A stretch of 64,000 nt of DNA from Bifidobacterium pseudocatenulatum DSM 20438 = JCM 1200 = LMG 10505. Lineage in GTDB: Bacteria; Actinomycetota; Actinomycetes; Actinomycetales; Bifidobacteriaceae. The stretch covers positions 1,860,001-1,924,000 of the forward strand of contig NZ_AP012330.1 of the NCBI RefSeq assembly GCF_001025215.1, read 5' to 3'. Both the position numbers and the translations under genes were made by a program. This document shows, one piece after another, positions 34,974 to 43,559 of this stretch (position 1 is its first letter; each line of letters starts with the position of its first letter). The notes beneath the pieces are model-generated. The model did no database searches. It was given only the letters and a program-made list of their open reading frames with translations, and was not told the DNA's origin.

Positions 34974-37064
34974 TTATGCGCGCTTTACGACGAGTACGCC
35001 GTTGCGATGCACGGTGTAGCTGCCCGTCTGTTCCTCTGCTTCCGCTTGGAACAGGTAGATTGGTTCGCCTTCGATGCCCTGCAATGCGATTTCTTTCTTG
35101 CCGCGCGGCAGATAGAAATCGAAGGTTGCGTCGGCGGACTTGCGCACGGTGTGCAGTACGTCGGAATCGGTCGGATTGGCGACATTTGCGGAATCTTCCA
35201 CGATATTCTCGCGCACGAATTCCGTAAGATCGGCGACGTTGAGATCGCAGCCGACGAAGTATGTTTCGCCGGAACCGTACGGATTGCGGGTGATTGCGGC
35301 GGTGCCGCCGAGTTCCCATTCGTCGGCTTCTTCACCTTCGTAGGTGGCTAATACCTGCGCGCGTTCGCCGTCGACGTTCACATCGTTCTGCCACAGGCGG
35401 GTGACCGCACCGGAGCTCAAACGAATTTCGGACGGTTCGCCTTCGGCTTCCGCGCCGAGAATGTTGAATTCCTCGCCGCGAATACCCAGCATTTCGCGCA
35501 GCAGGCCGTCTCCGGCTCCCGGGTATCCGCCGAGCCAGGTGTGGAAGTTTTCGTCGATTAGTCCGGTTGCGTAACCGATGACCACACGGCCGCCGGCAGC
35601 TGCGAAATCGGCCAAACGCTGCGTATCTTCGGCGCTGAGCATGATCACGGTCGGCAGTACGACGGTCTTGTATGCGCTCCAATCGTATTTCAACGGCACA
35701 ATGTCGGCACGGGTGCCGGCGTTGAGGAACGCACGGTACCAGTCGCGCACGTCATGCCAATGGTTGAGCTTCATGCTCGGCAGGGTTTCGGAGCGTGTGG
35801 CCCATTCGGATTCCGCGCTGAACAGGATCGCCGTATCGGACTGTTCCAGTTCGGCACCCTGCACGCCAGCGTCGCCGAGGGTTTTCAGCGCTGCGCCCAG
35901 TTCGCACACTTGACGGAACAGTTTGGTGTCTTCGCCCGCGTGGGGCACGAGTGCGGAGTGGAAGGATTCGGCTCCGAATGCGGAGGCACGCCACTGGAAG
36001 AAGTTGATGGCGTCGGCACCCATGGCCACATGCGCAATGGAGTCACGCACGGTTTCACCCTTGCGCTTGCGTGCGTTGAGCGGCTTCCACTGCACGGCCG
36101 AAGTGGAATGTTCCATCACATACCACGGCTTGCCGAGCGCGAGGGAATCCATCAAAGCGTCGGAGCAGAACAGTTCGTCGATATGCGATTCGCCCTCATG
36201 GAAGTAATGGTCGTTCGACACGAAATCGACTTCCTCGGCCCAGTCGGCGTAGTCCATGCAGCACTGGTCGGTGGAGACCATGAAGTTCGTGGTGAACGGC
36301 TTGTCGGGGCAGATTTCGGCGATGGCGTCGCGTTCGGCCTTATAGAAGTCGAGCAGCATATCGTTGCCGAAACGCTCGAAATCAAGCTTTTGACCGGGGT
36401 TCACCATGGAGTCGGCGCCCATGAAACGCGGGATGAGCACTTCGTGGAAACCGTTCATTTCCTGACCCCAGAAGGTGGTGCCCCACGCCTTGTTGAGGTT
36501 TTCGATGGTACCGTATTTGCGTTCGCACCACAGGCGGAAGGCATTGAGCGCGTTGTCGGAGTAATCGTAACGGTTGTTCCAGCCGTATTCGTTGCCCATA
36601 TGCCATGCGGTGACGTACGGGTTGGTGCCGTAGCGTTCGGCCAGTTTGCGGCACAGGGTGAGCGCGTATTCCTTGAACACCGGGCTTGTCGGGCTCCAGG
36701 ATTGGCGCGATCCCGCGTTGACGGGATGGCCGAATTTGTCTTGCGGCAGCACTTCCGGGTGCTTTTCGTACAGCCACAGCGGCGCGGTGGCGGTTGCGGA
36801 GGCCAGATCGACCGCGATGCCGGCTTTGCCGAGCTTGTCGATGATGCGGTCAAGCCAGCCGAAATCCCAACGGTTTTCTTCCGGCTGAATGCGATCCCAG
36901 CTGAAAATGGCCACGGCCACGGTATTGACACCGGCCTGTTTCATGAGGCGGACGTCTTCGTCCCACACGTCTTCCGACCACTGGTCGGGATTGTAATCAC
37001 CGCCGTATGCGATGCCTTTGCCGTTGTCGGTCAGCAGTTCCGGCCATTTGAACGTGCGATGCAT
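34974..37064 (-). CDS. GH42 beta-galactosidase
   Basis: A 696-residue glycoside hydrolase family 42 enzyme. The (beta/alpha)8 domain has GGDYNPDQW near the start, the acid/base Glu159 in AWHMGNEYGW and the nucleophile Glu318 in WYVMEHSTSAVQW. It has the trimerisation and C-terminal domains of the normal family length and no signal peptide, so it acts in the cytoplasm on imported beta-galactosides. It is transcribed in the same direction as the upstream ABC permeases and the downstream regulator. It hydrolyses lactose-type or beta-1,4/1,6-galacto-oligosaccharides; which is preferred is not clear. Confidence 0.95.
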   Translation of the reverse strand: MHRTFKWPELLTDNGKGIAYGGDYNPDQWSEDVWDEDVRLMKQAGVNTVAVAIFSWDRIQPEENRWDFGWLDRIIDKLGKAGIAVDLASATATAPLWLYEKHPEVLPQDKFGHPVNAGSRQSWSPTSPVFKEYALTLCRKLAERYGTNPYVTAWHMGNEYGWNNRYDYSDNALNAFRLWCERKYGTIENLNKAWGTTFWGQEMNGFHEVLIPRFMGADSMVNPGQKLDFERFGNDMLLDFYKAERDAIAEICPDKPFTTNFMVSTDQCCMDYADWAEEVDFVSNDHYFHEGESHIDELFCSDALMDSLALGKPWYVMEHSTSAVQWKPLNARKRKGETVRDSIAHVAMGADAINFFQWRASAFGAESFHSALVPHAGEDTKLFRQVCELGAALKTLGDAGVQGAELEQSDTAILFSAESEWATRSETLPSMKLNHWHDVRDWYRAFLNAGTRADIVPLKYDWSAYKTVVLPTVIMLSAEDTQRLADFAAAGGRVVIGYATGLIDENFHTWLGGYPGAGDGLLREMLGIRGEEFNILGAEAEGEPSEIRLSSGAVTRLWQNDVNVDGERAQVLATYEGEEADEWELGGTAAITRNPYGSGETYFVGCDLNVADLTEFVRENIVEDSANVANPTDSDVLHTVRKSADATFDFYLPRGKKEIALQGIEGEPIYLFQAEAEEQTGSYTVHRNGVLVVKRA

Positions 37065-37308
37065 GGATTACTCCTTTGTGTGCGTATGGCATCCGCTATA
37101 ACGCCGAGGATGCCAGCTCGACAGCTTCCCTTCGAAAGCTCTCGTAAAATCTTTTTATAAAATCTAGTATATATATTTACTAAGATATTTGAGATGGTCC
37201 CGGGGATGTCCACGATGACACCCCCGAGGTCTTATTTTTGTTCTTTTCGGACGATTGCCGAAAAATCGGTATGCGCTTTACCGAAATTTCAGCATGCGAC
37301 CGTTGCGA

Positions 37309-38322
37309 TCATTCCTTGACGGCGCCTGCGGCAAGGCCGGACTGCCAGTACTTCTGCAGGCACAGGAACGCGATGACCAACGGGACGATCGTGATCAACG
37401 AACCCGTGACCACCAGGTTCTGGATCGCCTGGCCGCCAGCGGTGCTCGCCTGGTCCTTCCACTGGTTCAGACCGATCGTGAGCGGATACCAGTTCGAATC
37501 CTTCAGCATGATCAACGGCAGGAAGTAGTTGTTCCACGTCGCCACGATCGTGAACAGGGCCGTCGTCACGATCCCCGGGGCGAGCAGCGGCAGGGATACC
37601 TGGAAGAACGTGCGGAACTCGCCGGCGCCGTCCACGCGGGCGGCTTCGAGCAGCTCGGTCGGCACGGCCTGGTCGGAGAAGATCCACATCAGGTACAGGC
37701 CGAACGTCGACACCAGGCTCGGGATGATCATGGCCCACGGGGTGTTCGTCAGGTTCAGCTTGGCGAACAGCAGGAACTGCGGCACGGCCAGGGCGATGCC
37801 CGGCACCGAGATGGCGCCGATGATCACCGCGAACACGGCCTTGCGTCCCGGGAAACGGAACTTCGCCAGGCCGTACCCGCCCATGATGGCGAGCAGGGTC
37901 GCGCCGCCGGCGCCCACGACCACGTACAGGATCGTGTTCAGGAACCAGCGTCCGAAGATGCCGTCCTGGTAGGTGAACACGGTCTTGATGTTGTCCCACA
38001 AAGCGAACGTGCGGCCGAAGCCCAGACCGAACGTGGACGTGAAGTCCGCCTGCGTCTTCGTGGCGTTGATCAGCAGGTACACGAACGGGAACAGGCAGTA
38101 CACCGCGAACAGCGCGCACACGATGGTCAGCAGCGTGCTCCTGCGCGGGTTCGCCACGTTCGCGAAGCCGGACTTCGCAGCCCTCTTGCGCTCGGCCTTC
38201 TCGTCGCGCGCGACCCTCTTGAGGCGTTCCTTCTCGGTCTTTTTCGCGGCCTTCTCCTGGGCTTTGAGCTCCTGAGCGGTGAGCCTCTGCTCCGTGCCCG
38301 CGGCGATTGTTGCGTCACTCAT
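37309..38322 (-). CDS. ABC sugar transporter permease, MalG type
   Basis: A 337-residue inner-membrane permease with six membrane helices. The EAA loop (LLEAARVDGAGEFRTFFQVS) near residue 235 binds the ATPase. The first 65 residues are basic and cytoplasmic. It is the second permease in the cluster, after the MalF-type one, and has the usual terminal KYWQSGLAAGAVKE. With the binding protein at 40961 it imports oligosaccharides. The ATPase (MsmK-like) is not in the window and is probably shared. Confidence 0.9.
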   Translation of the reverse strand: MSDATIAAGTEQRLTAQELKAQEKAAKKTEKERLKRVARDEKAERKRAAKSGFANVANPRRSTLLTIVCALFAVYCLFPFVYLLINATKTQADFTSTFGLGFGRTFALWDNIKTVFTYQDGIFGRWFLNTILYVVVGAGGATLLAIMGGYGLAKFRFPGRKAVFAVIIGAISVPGIALAVPQFLLFAKLNLTNTPWAMIIPSLVSTFGLYLMWIFSDQAVPTELLEAARVDGAGEFRTFFQVSLPLLAPGIVTTALFTIVATWNNYFLPLIMLKDSNWYPLTIGLNQWKDQASTAGGQAIQNLVVTGSLITIVPLVIAFLCLQKYWQSGLAAGAVKE

Positions 38323-38379
38323 TTTCGATGCTCCTTAGCGTTTCTTCCCCTATATGCGGATGGTTCGCGCCACCGGGCG

Positions 38380-39315
38380 TTACTTCATCTGCTCCTTCAT
38401 GCTGTTGAGCTGCACCGCGTACGCGATCGCCATCGTGATCACGGCCATCGTGATCGCCAGGGCGGCGGCGTAGTTCGACTGGTTGCCCGCGAAGCTCAGG
38501 TTGTACGCGTACATGTTCGGCGTGTAGTACGTGGTGATCGCGTTGCCCGGCACCATGTTCTGCAGGATGCTCGGCTCGTTGAACAGCTGGAACGAGCCGA
38601 TGATCGAGAAGATCACCGTGATCGCGAGCGAGCCCTTCAGTTCCGGCAGCTTGATGGACTTGACGATCTGCCATTCGCCCGCGCCGTCGATCGAGGCGGC
38701 CTCGTACAGCGAATGCGGGATCGTGGACAGCGAGCTGTAGAAGATCAGCATGTTGTAGCCGGTGAACTCCCACGTCACGATGTTGCCGATCGAAGCGAGC
38801 AGCACGCTTGGGCTCAGCACGTCGAGGTTCGTGCCCAGCCAGTCGTTCAGCGAGCCGACCAGACCGTACTTCGCGCCATACATGAAGCCCCACACCAAAG
38901 TCGACACCACGGCCGGCACCGCGTACGGCAGGAACGTGGAGATGCGGAAGAACTTCGCGCCGTGCAGCTTCATGGAATCCAACGCCAGGGCCATCGCCGC
39001 CGACAGGAACAGCATGATCGGCACCTGCACGCAGGTGAACAGCGCGACCCTGCCGACCGAGCTCCAGAACTGCTGGTCGTGGAACAGACGAATGTAGTTG
39101 CTGATTCCCACGAACTTCGTGCCGCCGATCATCTGCTTCTGGAAGAAGCTGATGTAGATCGCGTACAGAATCGGGATCACGAACACGAACACGAACACCA
39201 ACGCGAACGGCCACATGAACTTCCAACCACGCCAATCCGCACGGTGACGGTTGACGCGAACCTGGTCCGCAGGCGTATGCAGCGCATCCGCCGCGACTGC
39301 TGCTTGCTGAGACAT
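38380..39315 (-). CDS. ABC sugar transporter permease, MalF type
   Basis: A 311-residue permease with six membrane helices and the EAA loop LYEAASIDGAGEWQIVKSIK around residue 215. It pairs with the MalG-type permease and the solute-binding protein to make a CUT1 oligosaccharide importer. It begins after a 284-base gap behind the binding-protein gene that contains a leaky-terminator hairpin. The substrate is inferred as a beta-galactoside oligosaccharide from the GH42 neighbour. Confidence 0.9.
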   Translation of the reverse strand: MSQQAAVAADALHTPADQVRVNRHRADWRGWKFMWPFALVFVFVFVIPILYAIYISFFQKQMIGGTKFVGISNYIRLFHDQQFWSSVGRVALFTCVQVPIMLFLSAAMALALDSMKLHGAKFFRISTFLPYAVPAVVSTLVWGFMYGAKYGLVGSLNDWLGTNLDVLSPSVLLASIGNIVTWEFTGYNMLIFYSSLSTIPHSLYEAASIDGAGEWQIVKSIKLPELKGSLAITVIFSIIGSFQLFNEPSILQNMVPGNAITTYYTPNMYAYNLSFAGNQSNYAAALAITMAVITMAIAYAVQLNSMKEQMK

Positions 39316-39474
39316 GCTTTCTTCTTTCTGTATGCTTTTTGCTCTATTGATCGCACAACCATGTGCAATTGTTAATCCGCAAAATCTTTTATTGTTTGAA
39401 TTACAGGATTGCTATTTTTTTGAAATCTTTTTCTATTGTAAGATTTCGTTTTTAAAATTATTTTTACGAAGTGA

Positions 39475-39509
39475 GGCAGGCGGGTCACGTCAGACGATTC
39501 CCACCTGCC
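39475..39509 (-). terminator. Attenuating hairpin between binding-protein and permease genes
   Basis: GGCAGGCGGG and CCCACCTGCC (one G-T pair) form a ten-base stem with a 15-base loop without a U-run. Such hairpins usually stabilise the abundant binding-protein transcript and reduce read-through into permeases. Confidence 0.5.
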
Positions 39510-39599
39510 GTCGATCTTCATGGTTGCGATGGTGCGTTGCGTATGTCGGATCGCATTATCGCGTTTTTCGTTGTGCCGCACGGCAGCGGCTGGGCGCCG

Positions 39600-40961
39600 T
39601 CAGTCCTTGCTGGTGACGGTGTAGCCCTGCTGGTTGCCGTGATCGGTGAGCGCCTTGCTGTAGTTGACGAAGGCTTCCTCCAGAGTGATGTCCTCGCTGT
39701 AGGCCTTGGAGATCTGATCGCCGAAGGTGGACTGCGCGTACGGGTTGTACGGCAGGTACTGGAAGGCGGAGACCTTGCGCTGGGCGGCTTCGGAGAGAAT
39801 CTCGTTCACGTTCTGGCCGCCGAAGTAGTCGTTGACCTTCTTGTTGGCTTCAGTGTTCGGATCGGTGAAGGAGTCGGAGGAGAGGATCTTCTTCAGGCTC
39901 GGGAAGGTGCCGGTGTCGGCCATGGTCTGGGCGCCGTCGCCGTGGGTCAAGTATTCGACGAACTTGTAGGCCGCGGCCTGCTGCTTGGACTGGGAGACGA
40001 CCGCGAGTGCGGAGCCACCGTCTTCAGCGGAGACCTCGTCACCTTCGTTCCACTGCGGGAGCTGGGCCACGCGCCAGTTGCCGGCCTGGTCAGGAGCGCC
40101 GTTCATGAGGTTAACCGGCATCCATGCGCCGATGGTGAGAGTGGCGATGTCGCCTTCGTTGAGCGCACGGTTCCAGTCGTCGGACCAGTTGGCGATCTTG
40201 GTGTCGACGAGGTCTTCGTCGATGAGCTTCTGCTGGAATTCGATGTACTTCTTCATGCCGGAATCCTTGGTCATGTCAATGGTGATGTTCTCGCCATCAA
40301 CCTTCCACGGCTGCGCACCGGCCTGCCATGCCTGGGCGGTGAAGGGCTGGTATTCCATGGAGGAGCCGGAATTGTTGGTCATGTAGGCGCCGATGGCCTT
40401 GACCTTCTTGGCTGCCTCGTAATAATCGTCCCAAGTCTTGATCTGGGAGCCGTCGACGCCGGCCTTCTTGAGCACGGCATCGTTGTAGAAGAAGACTTCC
40501 GGGCCGGAATCAATCGGCAGCGCATACGGCTTGCCATCATACTGTAGCTTGCTCCACGGGCCTGCGGAGAAGTCGTCTTCGAGCTTGTCGGCACCGTAGG
40601 CGGTGAGGTCAACGAGGTCGCCGGTAACCGCGAACTGGGTGACGGTCGGGTCTTCCAGCATGACCACGTCGGGGGCACCCTTGCCTGCCGCGACGGCGTT
40701 GCTCAGTGCGGTCTGGGTGTCGGATGCGGTGCCGGTGTTGTTGAATTTGACGGTGATTCCGGGATTGGCCTTTTCGAAGTCGGCGATCAGGGCCTTCATG
40801 GTGTTGCCGGTGTCCCAGCCCCAGAAAACGAGATCCGCCTTGTCTGCGTCTCCGGCGTTGGCCTTGGCGTCGTTGCCGCCGTCGCTGCCACCGCAGGCCG
40901 CGAGGCTGGCGAGGGTTGCCACTGCTGCTACCGCTGCGAGAGCCTTCTTCATGTTGCGCAT
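39600..40961 (-). CDS. ABC sugar transporter solute-binding lipoprotein
   Basis: A 453-residue CUT1 solute-binding lipoprotein. It starts MRNMKKALAAVAAVA with a lipobox LASLAAC, then GGSDGG. The mature protein has FWGWDTGNTMKALIADFEKA and SNAVAAGKGAPDVVMLEDPT, typical of family-1 binding proteins. I chose the ATG preceded by AAAGGG; a longer open frame upstream has no signal. It is the first gene of the operon, driven by the operator-bearing promoter at 41173-41200. Probable ligand: galacto-oligosaccharides. Confidence 0.92.
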   Translation of the reverse strand: MRNMKKALAAVAAVATLASLAACGGSDGGNDAKANAGDADKADLVFWGWDTGNTMKALIADFEKANPGITVKFNNTGTASDTQTALSNAVAAGKGAPDVVMLEDPTVTQFAVTGDLVDLTAYGADKLEDDFSAGPWSKLQYDGKPYALPIDSGPEVFFYNDAVLKKAGVDGSQIKTWDDYYEAAKKVKAIGAYMTNNSGSSMEYQPFTAQAWQAGAQPWKVDGENITIDMTKDSGMKKYIEFQQKLIDEDLVDTKIANWSDDWNRALNEGDIATLTIGAWMPVNLMNGAPDQAGNWRVAQLPQWNEGDEVSAEDGGSALAVVSQSKQQAAAYKFVEYLTHGDGAQTMADTGTFPSLKKILSSDSFTDPNTEANKKVNDYFGGQNVNEILSEAAQRKVSAFQYLPYNPYAQSTFGDQISKAYSEDITLEEAFVNYSKALTDHGNQQGYTVTSKD

Positions 40962-41145
40962 GTTCTTTTCCCTTTCTGCCATCCGCTTCGCATGCTGATT
41001 GCATGTCGGTCGCATATGTTTCGGAACATCCGCCGCGGAATGCACATGCCGTGCTTTCCACTTGGTGATGTTTGTATGTTCGCGACCTGCCAAACAATAC
41101 CCCCGTGGTGATGTTTGGACTGGTAGGATGGCTTTGTTTCCTTTC

Positions 41146-41163
41146 TGATACAACCGTGTACCA
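41146..41163. promoter_or_regulatory. LacI-type operator O2
   Basis: TGATACAACCGTGTACCA, one base from the palindrome TGATACA-N4-TGTATCA. It lies just downstream of the -10, near the probable transcription start of the binding-protein operon. It is inverted relative to its partner at 41174-41191, and the two are ten bases apart. Confidence 0.65.
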
Positions 41164-41172
41164 TTAGCTCCG

Positions 41173-41200
41173 ATGATACACGGTTGTATCAAGGTGTCAA
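41173..41200 (-). promoter_or_regulatory. Promoter of galactoside-uptake operon, overlapped by operator
   Basis: On the leftward strand, TTGACA (41195-41200) and TATCAT (41173-41178) are separated by 16 bases. Both match sigma-70-type consensus well. The operator at 41174-41191 covers the spacer and most of the -10. Confidence 0.7.
41174..41191. promoter_or_regulatory. LacI-type operator O1
   Basis: TGATACACGGTTGTATCA is a perfect 7-4-7 palindrome, TGATACA-N4-TGTATCA. It lies between the -35 and -10 and would block RNA polymerase when the LacI regulator (33756-34832) binds. Together with O2, a cooperative double operator is likely. Confidence 0.7.
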
Positions 41201-41389
41201 GCAAACCGGTTCGATAGCCCCCCTGCAACTGTTGTGCGCTATTGAAGCGCCAACGAAATCATCGGCGTTTCGCACAAACAGAATGACATCGTTTGCACAA
41301 TAATCTGCGATTGTCCGCGCATCTCAACCAAAAAATGGATCGCAAGAAAGCTACCTCACAAGAGAAAACATATAAAGAACATATAAAAA

Positions 41390-41414
41390 GGAGGTCTGCG
41401 AATCGCAAACCTCC
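41390..41414 (-). terminator. Terminator of pdxT
   Basis: The stem GGAGGT(C)TGCGA/TCGCA(A)ACCTCC, eleven pairs with one A-C mismatch, is followed on the leftward strand by TTTTTAT. It ends about 50 bases after the pdxT stop. Confidence 0.8.
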
Positions 41415-41463
41415 CAAAACAACGCATACGACGAAGAGACGGACTCCGCACCGCTCGATGAGC

Positions 41464-42207
41464 CTACAAACTGAGGAACAGCTCGTGAATGCGGGTATCG
41501 TCGGTCAGTTCGGGGTGGAACGCCGTAGCGAGAATCTTGCCCTGACGCAAACCGACCACATTGCCGTCGACCGACGTTTCGACCGTGGCCCGCTCGCCGA
41601 CCTCGGCAACGAACGGTCCGCGAATGAACACCAGAGGGAAATCCTTGAGCACCACCGACGTATCCGAAGCCTCGGAAGTCCCCTCCTCACCAGCAGCCGC
41701 GGAAATCGCAGAAGAGACAGACTCCCCCGACGCAACCACCACAGCATCCGCATCGTCGGAAGCGCCGAAATCGGCGGACGCAGCGAACGAACCAAGCTGA
41801 CGTCCATACGCATTGCGGCGCACGACCGCATCCAACGCGCCAAAATAGACGTTCTCGTCGTTATCGAGACGACGAGCGAGCAAAATCACGCCCGCGCAGG
41901 TGCCGAATACCGGCTTTCCAGCGGCGATATGCGCGGCGATCGGATCGAACAAGCCGGTCGAACGCAGCAATTTGCCCTGCGTGGTGCTTTCGCCGCCAGG
42001 CAGAATCACGCGGTCGATCGAATCGTCGAAATCCTCGGCGGCACGCAGCAGTTTCCACGGCGCACCAAGCCGATCCAGCATCGCCGCATGCTCGGCGAAC
42101 GCGCCTTGCACCGCAAGGATGCCGGTCACGCCATGCTGCGCGGAAGCCGCACCTTCGGCAACGTCAGTCGATTCTTCCTTCGAAATGTATTCAACGGCAA
42201 CAACCAT
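41464..42207 (-). CDS. pdxT: Pyridoxal 5'-phosphate synthase glutaminase subunit
   Basis: A 247-residue glutamine amidotransferase that gives ammonia to PdxS. The catalytic Cys104 is in FGTCAGVILLAR and the His231/Glu233 pair in FHPEL; ILAVQGAFAEHAAML and ILPGGESTT are conserved. The family usually has about 190-200 residues. Here a 27-residue N-terminal extension and a Ser/Ala/Glu-rich insert of about 35 residues near 160-195 (GESVSSAISAAAGEEG) lengthen it. AAGGAG precedes the ATG, so the extension is translated. It forms an operon with pdxS. Confidence 0.93.
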   Translation of the reverse strand: MVVAVEYISKEESTDVAEGAASAQHGVTGILAVQGAFAEHAAMLDRLGAPWKLLRAAEDFDDSIDRVILPGGESTTQGKLLRSTGLFDPIAAHIAAGKPVFGTCAGVILLARRLDNDENVYFGALDAVVRRNAYGRQLGSFAASADFGASDDADAVVVASGESVSSAISAAAGEEGTSEASDTSVVLKDFPLVFIRGPFVAEVGERATVETSVDGNVVGLRQGKILATAFHPELTDDTRIHELFLSL

Positions 42208-42320
42208 CGGATCTCCTTACCCAAACCATCGCGAATCATGCGAAACGGGCTGCGCGCGGCGCATCGAACAGACATGCCGACAGCCGCGCACAGCGCACAG
42301 CGCACGAAATGACAGCGCAA

Positions 42321-43196
42321 TCACTCGCCGCGAGCGGCCATGATGGTTTCGATCTCGTCTTCGTTGATGCCGACCATGGCCTCGCCGAGGTTCTCGGAAA
42401 GGCGTGCGAGCAGGTCGGCGTCCTGCCAATTGGCGGTGGCCTGCACGATGGCGGCGGCACGCTTGGCCGGGTCTCCGGACTTGAAGATGCCGGAACCGAC
42501 GAACACACCTTCGGCACCCAGTTCCATCATGAGCGCGGCATCGGCCGGAGTGGCCACGCCACCGGCGGCGAAGTTGACGACCGGCAGACGACCGTTGTCG
42601 TGCACATACTTGGCGAGATCGTACGGCACGGCCAGCTGCTTGGCGGCCTCATACACCTCGTCGTCGCGAAGGGAGACGAGCTCGCGGATCTGCTTGTTCA
42701 TGGTGCGCATGTGGCGCACGGCCTGGATCACGTCGCCGGTGCCCGGCTCGCCCTTGGTGCGGATCATGGAAGCGCCCTCGGCGATACGGCGCAGCGCCTC
42801 GCCCAGGTTCTTCGCGCCGCACACGAACGGCACGTCGAACTGGTTCTTGTCGATGTGGTACACGTCGTCGGCGGGACTCAGCACTTCGGATTCGTCGATG
42901 TAGTCGATTTCGATGGCCTGCAGAATGCGGGCTTCGGCAACATGGCCGATACGAACCTTTGCCATGACCGGAATGGACACGGCTTCCTGAATGCCCTTGA
43001 TCATGGCCGGATCGCTCATGCGGGAAACGCCGCCGGCAGCACGAATATCGGCCGGAATACGCTCGAGAGCCATCACCGCGCATGCGCCCGCGTCCTGTGC
43101 GATCTTCGCCTGCTCCGGGGTGGTGACGTCCATGATCACGCCACCCTTGAGCATCTGCGCCAGATTCTTGTTCAGTTCGTTCCTGTTGTTGGCCAT
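42321..43196 (-). CDS. pdxS: Pyridoxal 5'-phosphate synthase lyase subunit
   Basis: A 291-residue PdxS that makes PLP from ribose 5-phosphate, glyceraldehyde 3-phosphate and ammonia. [13 protein letters not shown] with the substrate Asp, [20 protein letters not shown] and [10 protein letters not shown] with the active-site Lys are present, and the [20 protein letters not shown] stretch binds phosphate. The length is normal. It is followed 113 bases later by pdxT, with which it makes the 12+12 complex. A 16-bp palindrome lies upstream. Confidence 0.96.
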   Translation of the reverse strand: MANNRNELNKNLAQMLKGGVIMDVTTPEQAKIAQDAGACAVMALERIPADIRAAGGVSRMSDPAMIKGIQEAVSIPVMAKVRIGHVAEARILQAIEIDYIDESEVLSPADDVYHIDKNQFDVPFVCGAKNLGEALRRIAEGASMIRTKGEPGTGDVIQAVRHMRTMNKQIRELVSLRDDEVYEAAKQLAVPYDLAKYVHDNGRLPVVNFAAGGVATPADAALMMELGAEGVFVGSGIFKSGDPAKRAAAIVQATANWQDADLLARLSENLGEAMVGINEDEIETIMAARGE

Positions 43197-43559
43197 CGCC
43201 AGCCTTTCGTCGAATCGTATTCCACCCTGCTGCAGAGCGGATATCTCTTGACACAGATACTAACGATTTTTCGTTACAAAATCATGTGAACTGAATATTT
43301 GCACGTCTTAAAAAGTTGCTTTTCTTAAATTCTGACTATCATTTTCATGATTGTTTCATTTTCTTACGATTTCGATTCTGCCGACGATTCCGCAATTTCA
43401 TTCGCTTTTCTTGCCTGATATGCGCCATTCGCTTTCGATTCGCGCGCACGGCTCCTTTCGACCGCACTTTCGATGCACGCTATAAGAAATACGAATGACG
43501 CATGATTTTCATACGACCACATTGCGGACGGGGGTGCAGATGGATTCGCGTATTGCGCA
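43197..43559. other. Intergenic region upstream of pdxS with TAACGATTTTTCGTTA palindrome
   Basis: An AT-rich gap of 363 bases. A perfect palindrome with a four-base centre is at 43261-43276, about 65 bases before pdxS, and may be an operator or part of the promoter. No MocR-like PdxR gene is next to it. No convincing gene was seen in the rest. Confidence 0.4.

Noticed and set aside
37255..39375. A 706-residue frame opposite the two ABC permeases and similar long frames at 61932-63950, 23142-24884 and 35754-37160
   Set aside because: These come from the codon structure of GC-rich genes. The translations are Arg/His/Gln-rich and match no domain, while the opposite strands encode well-known proteins.
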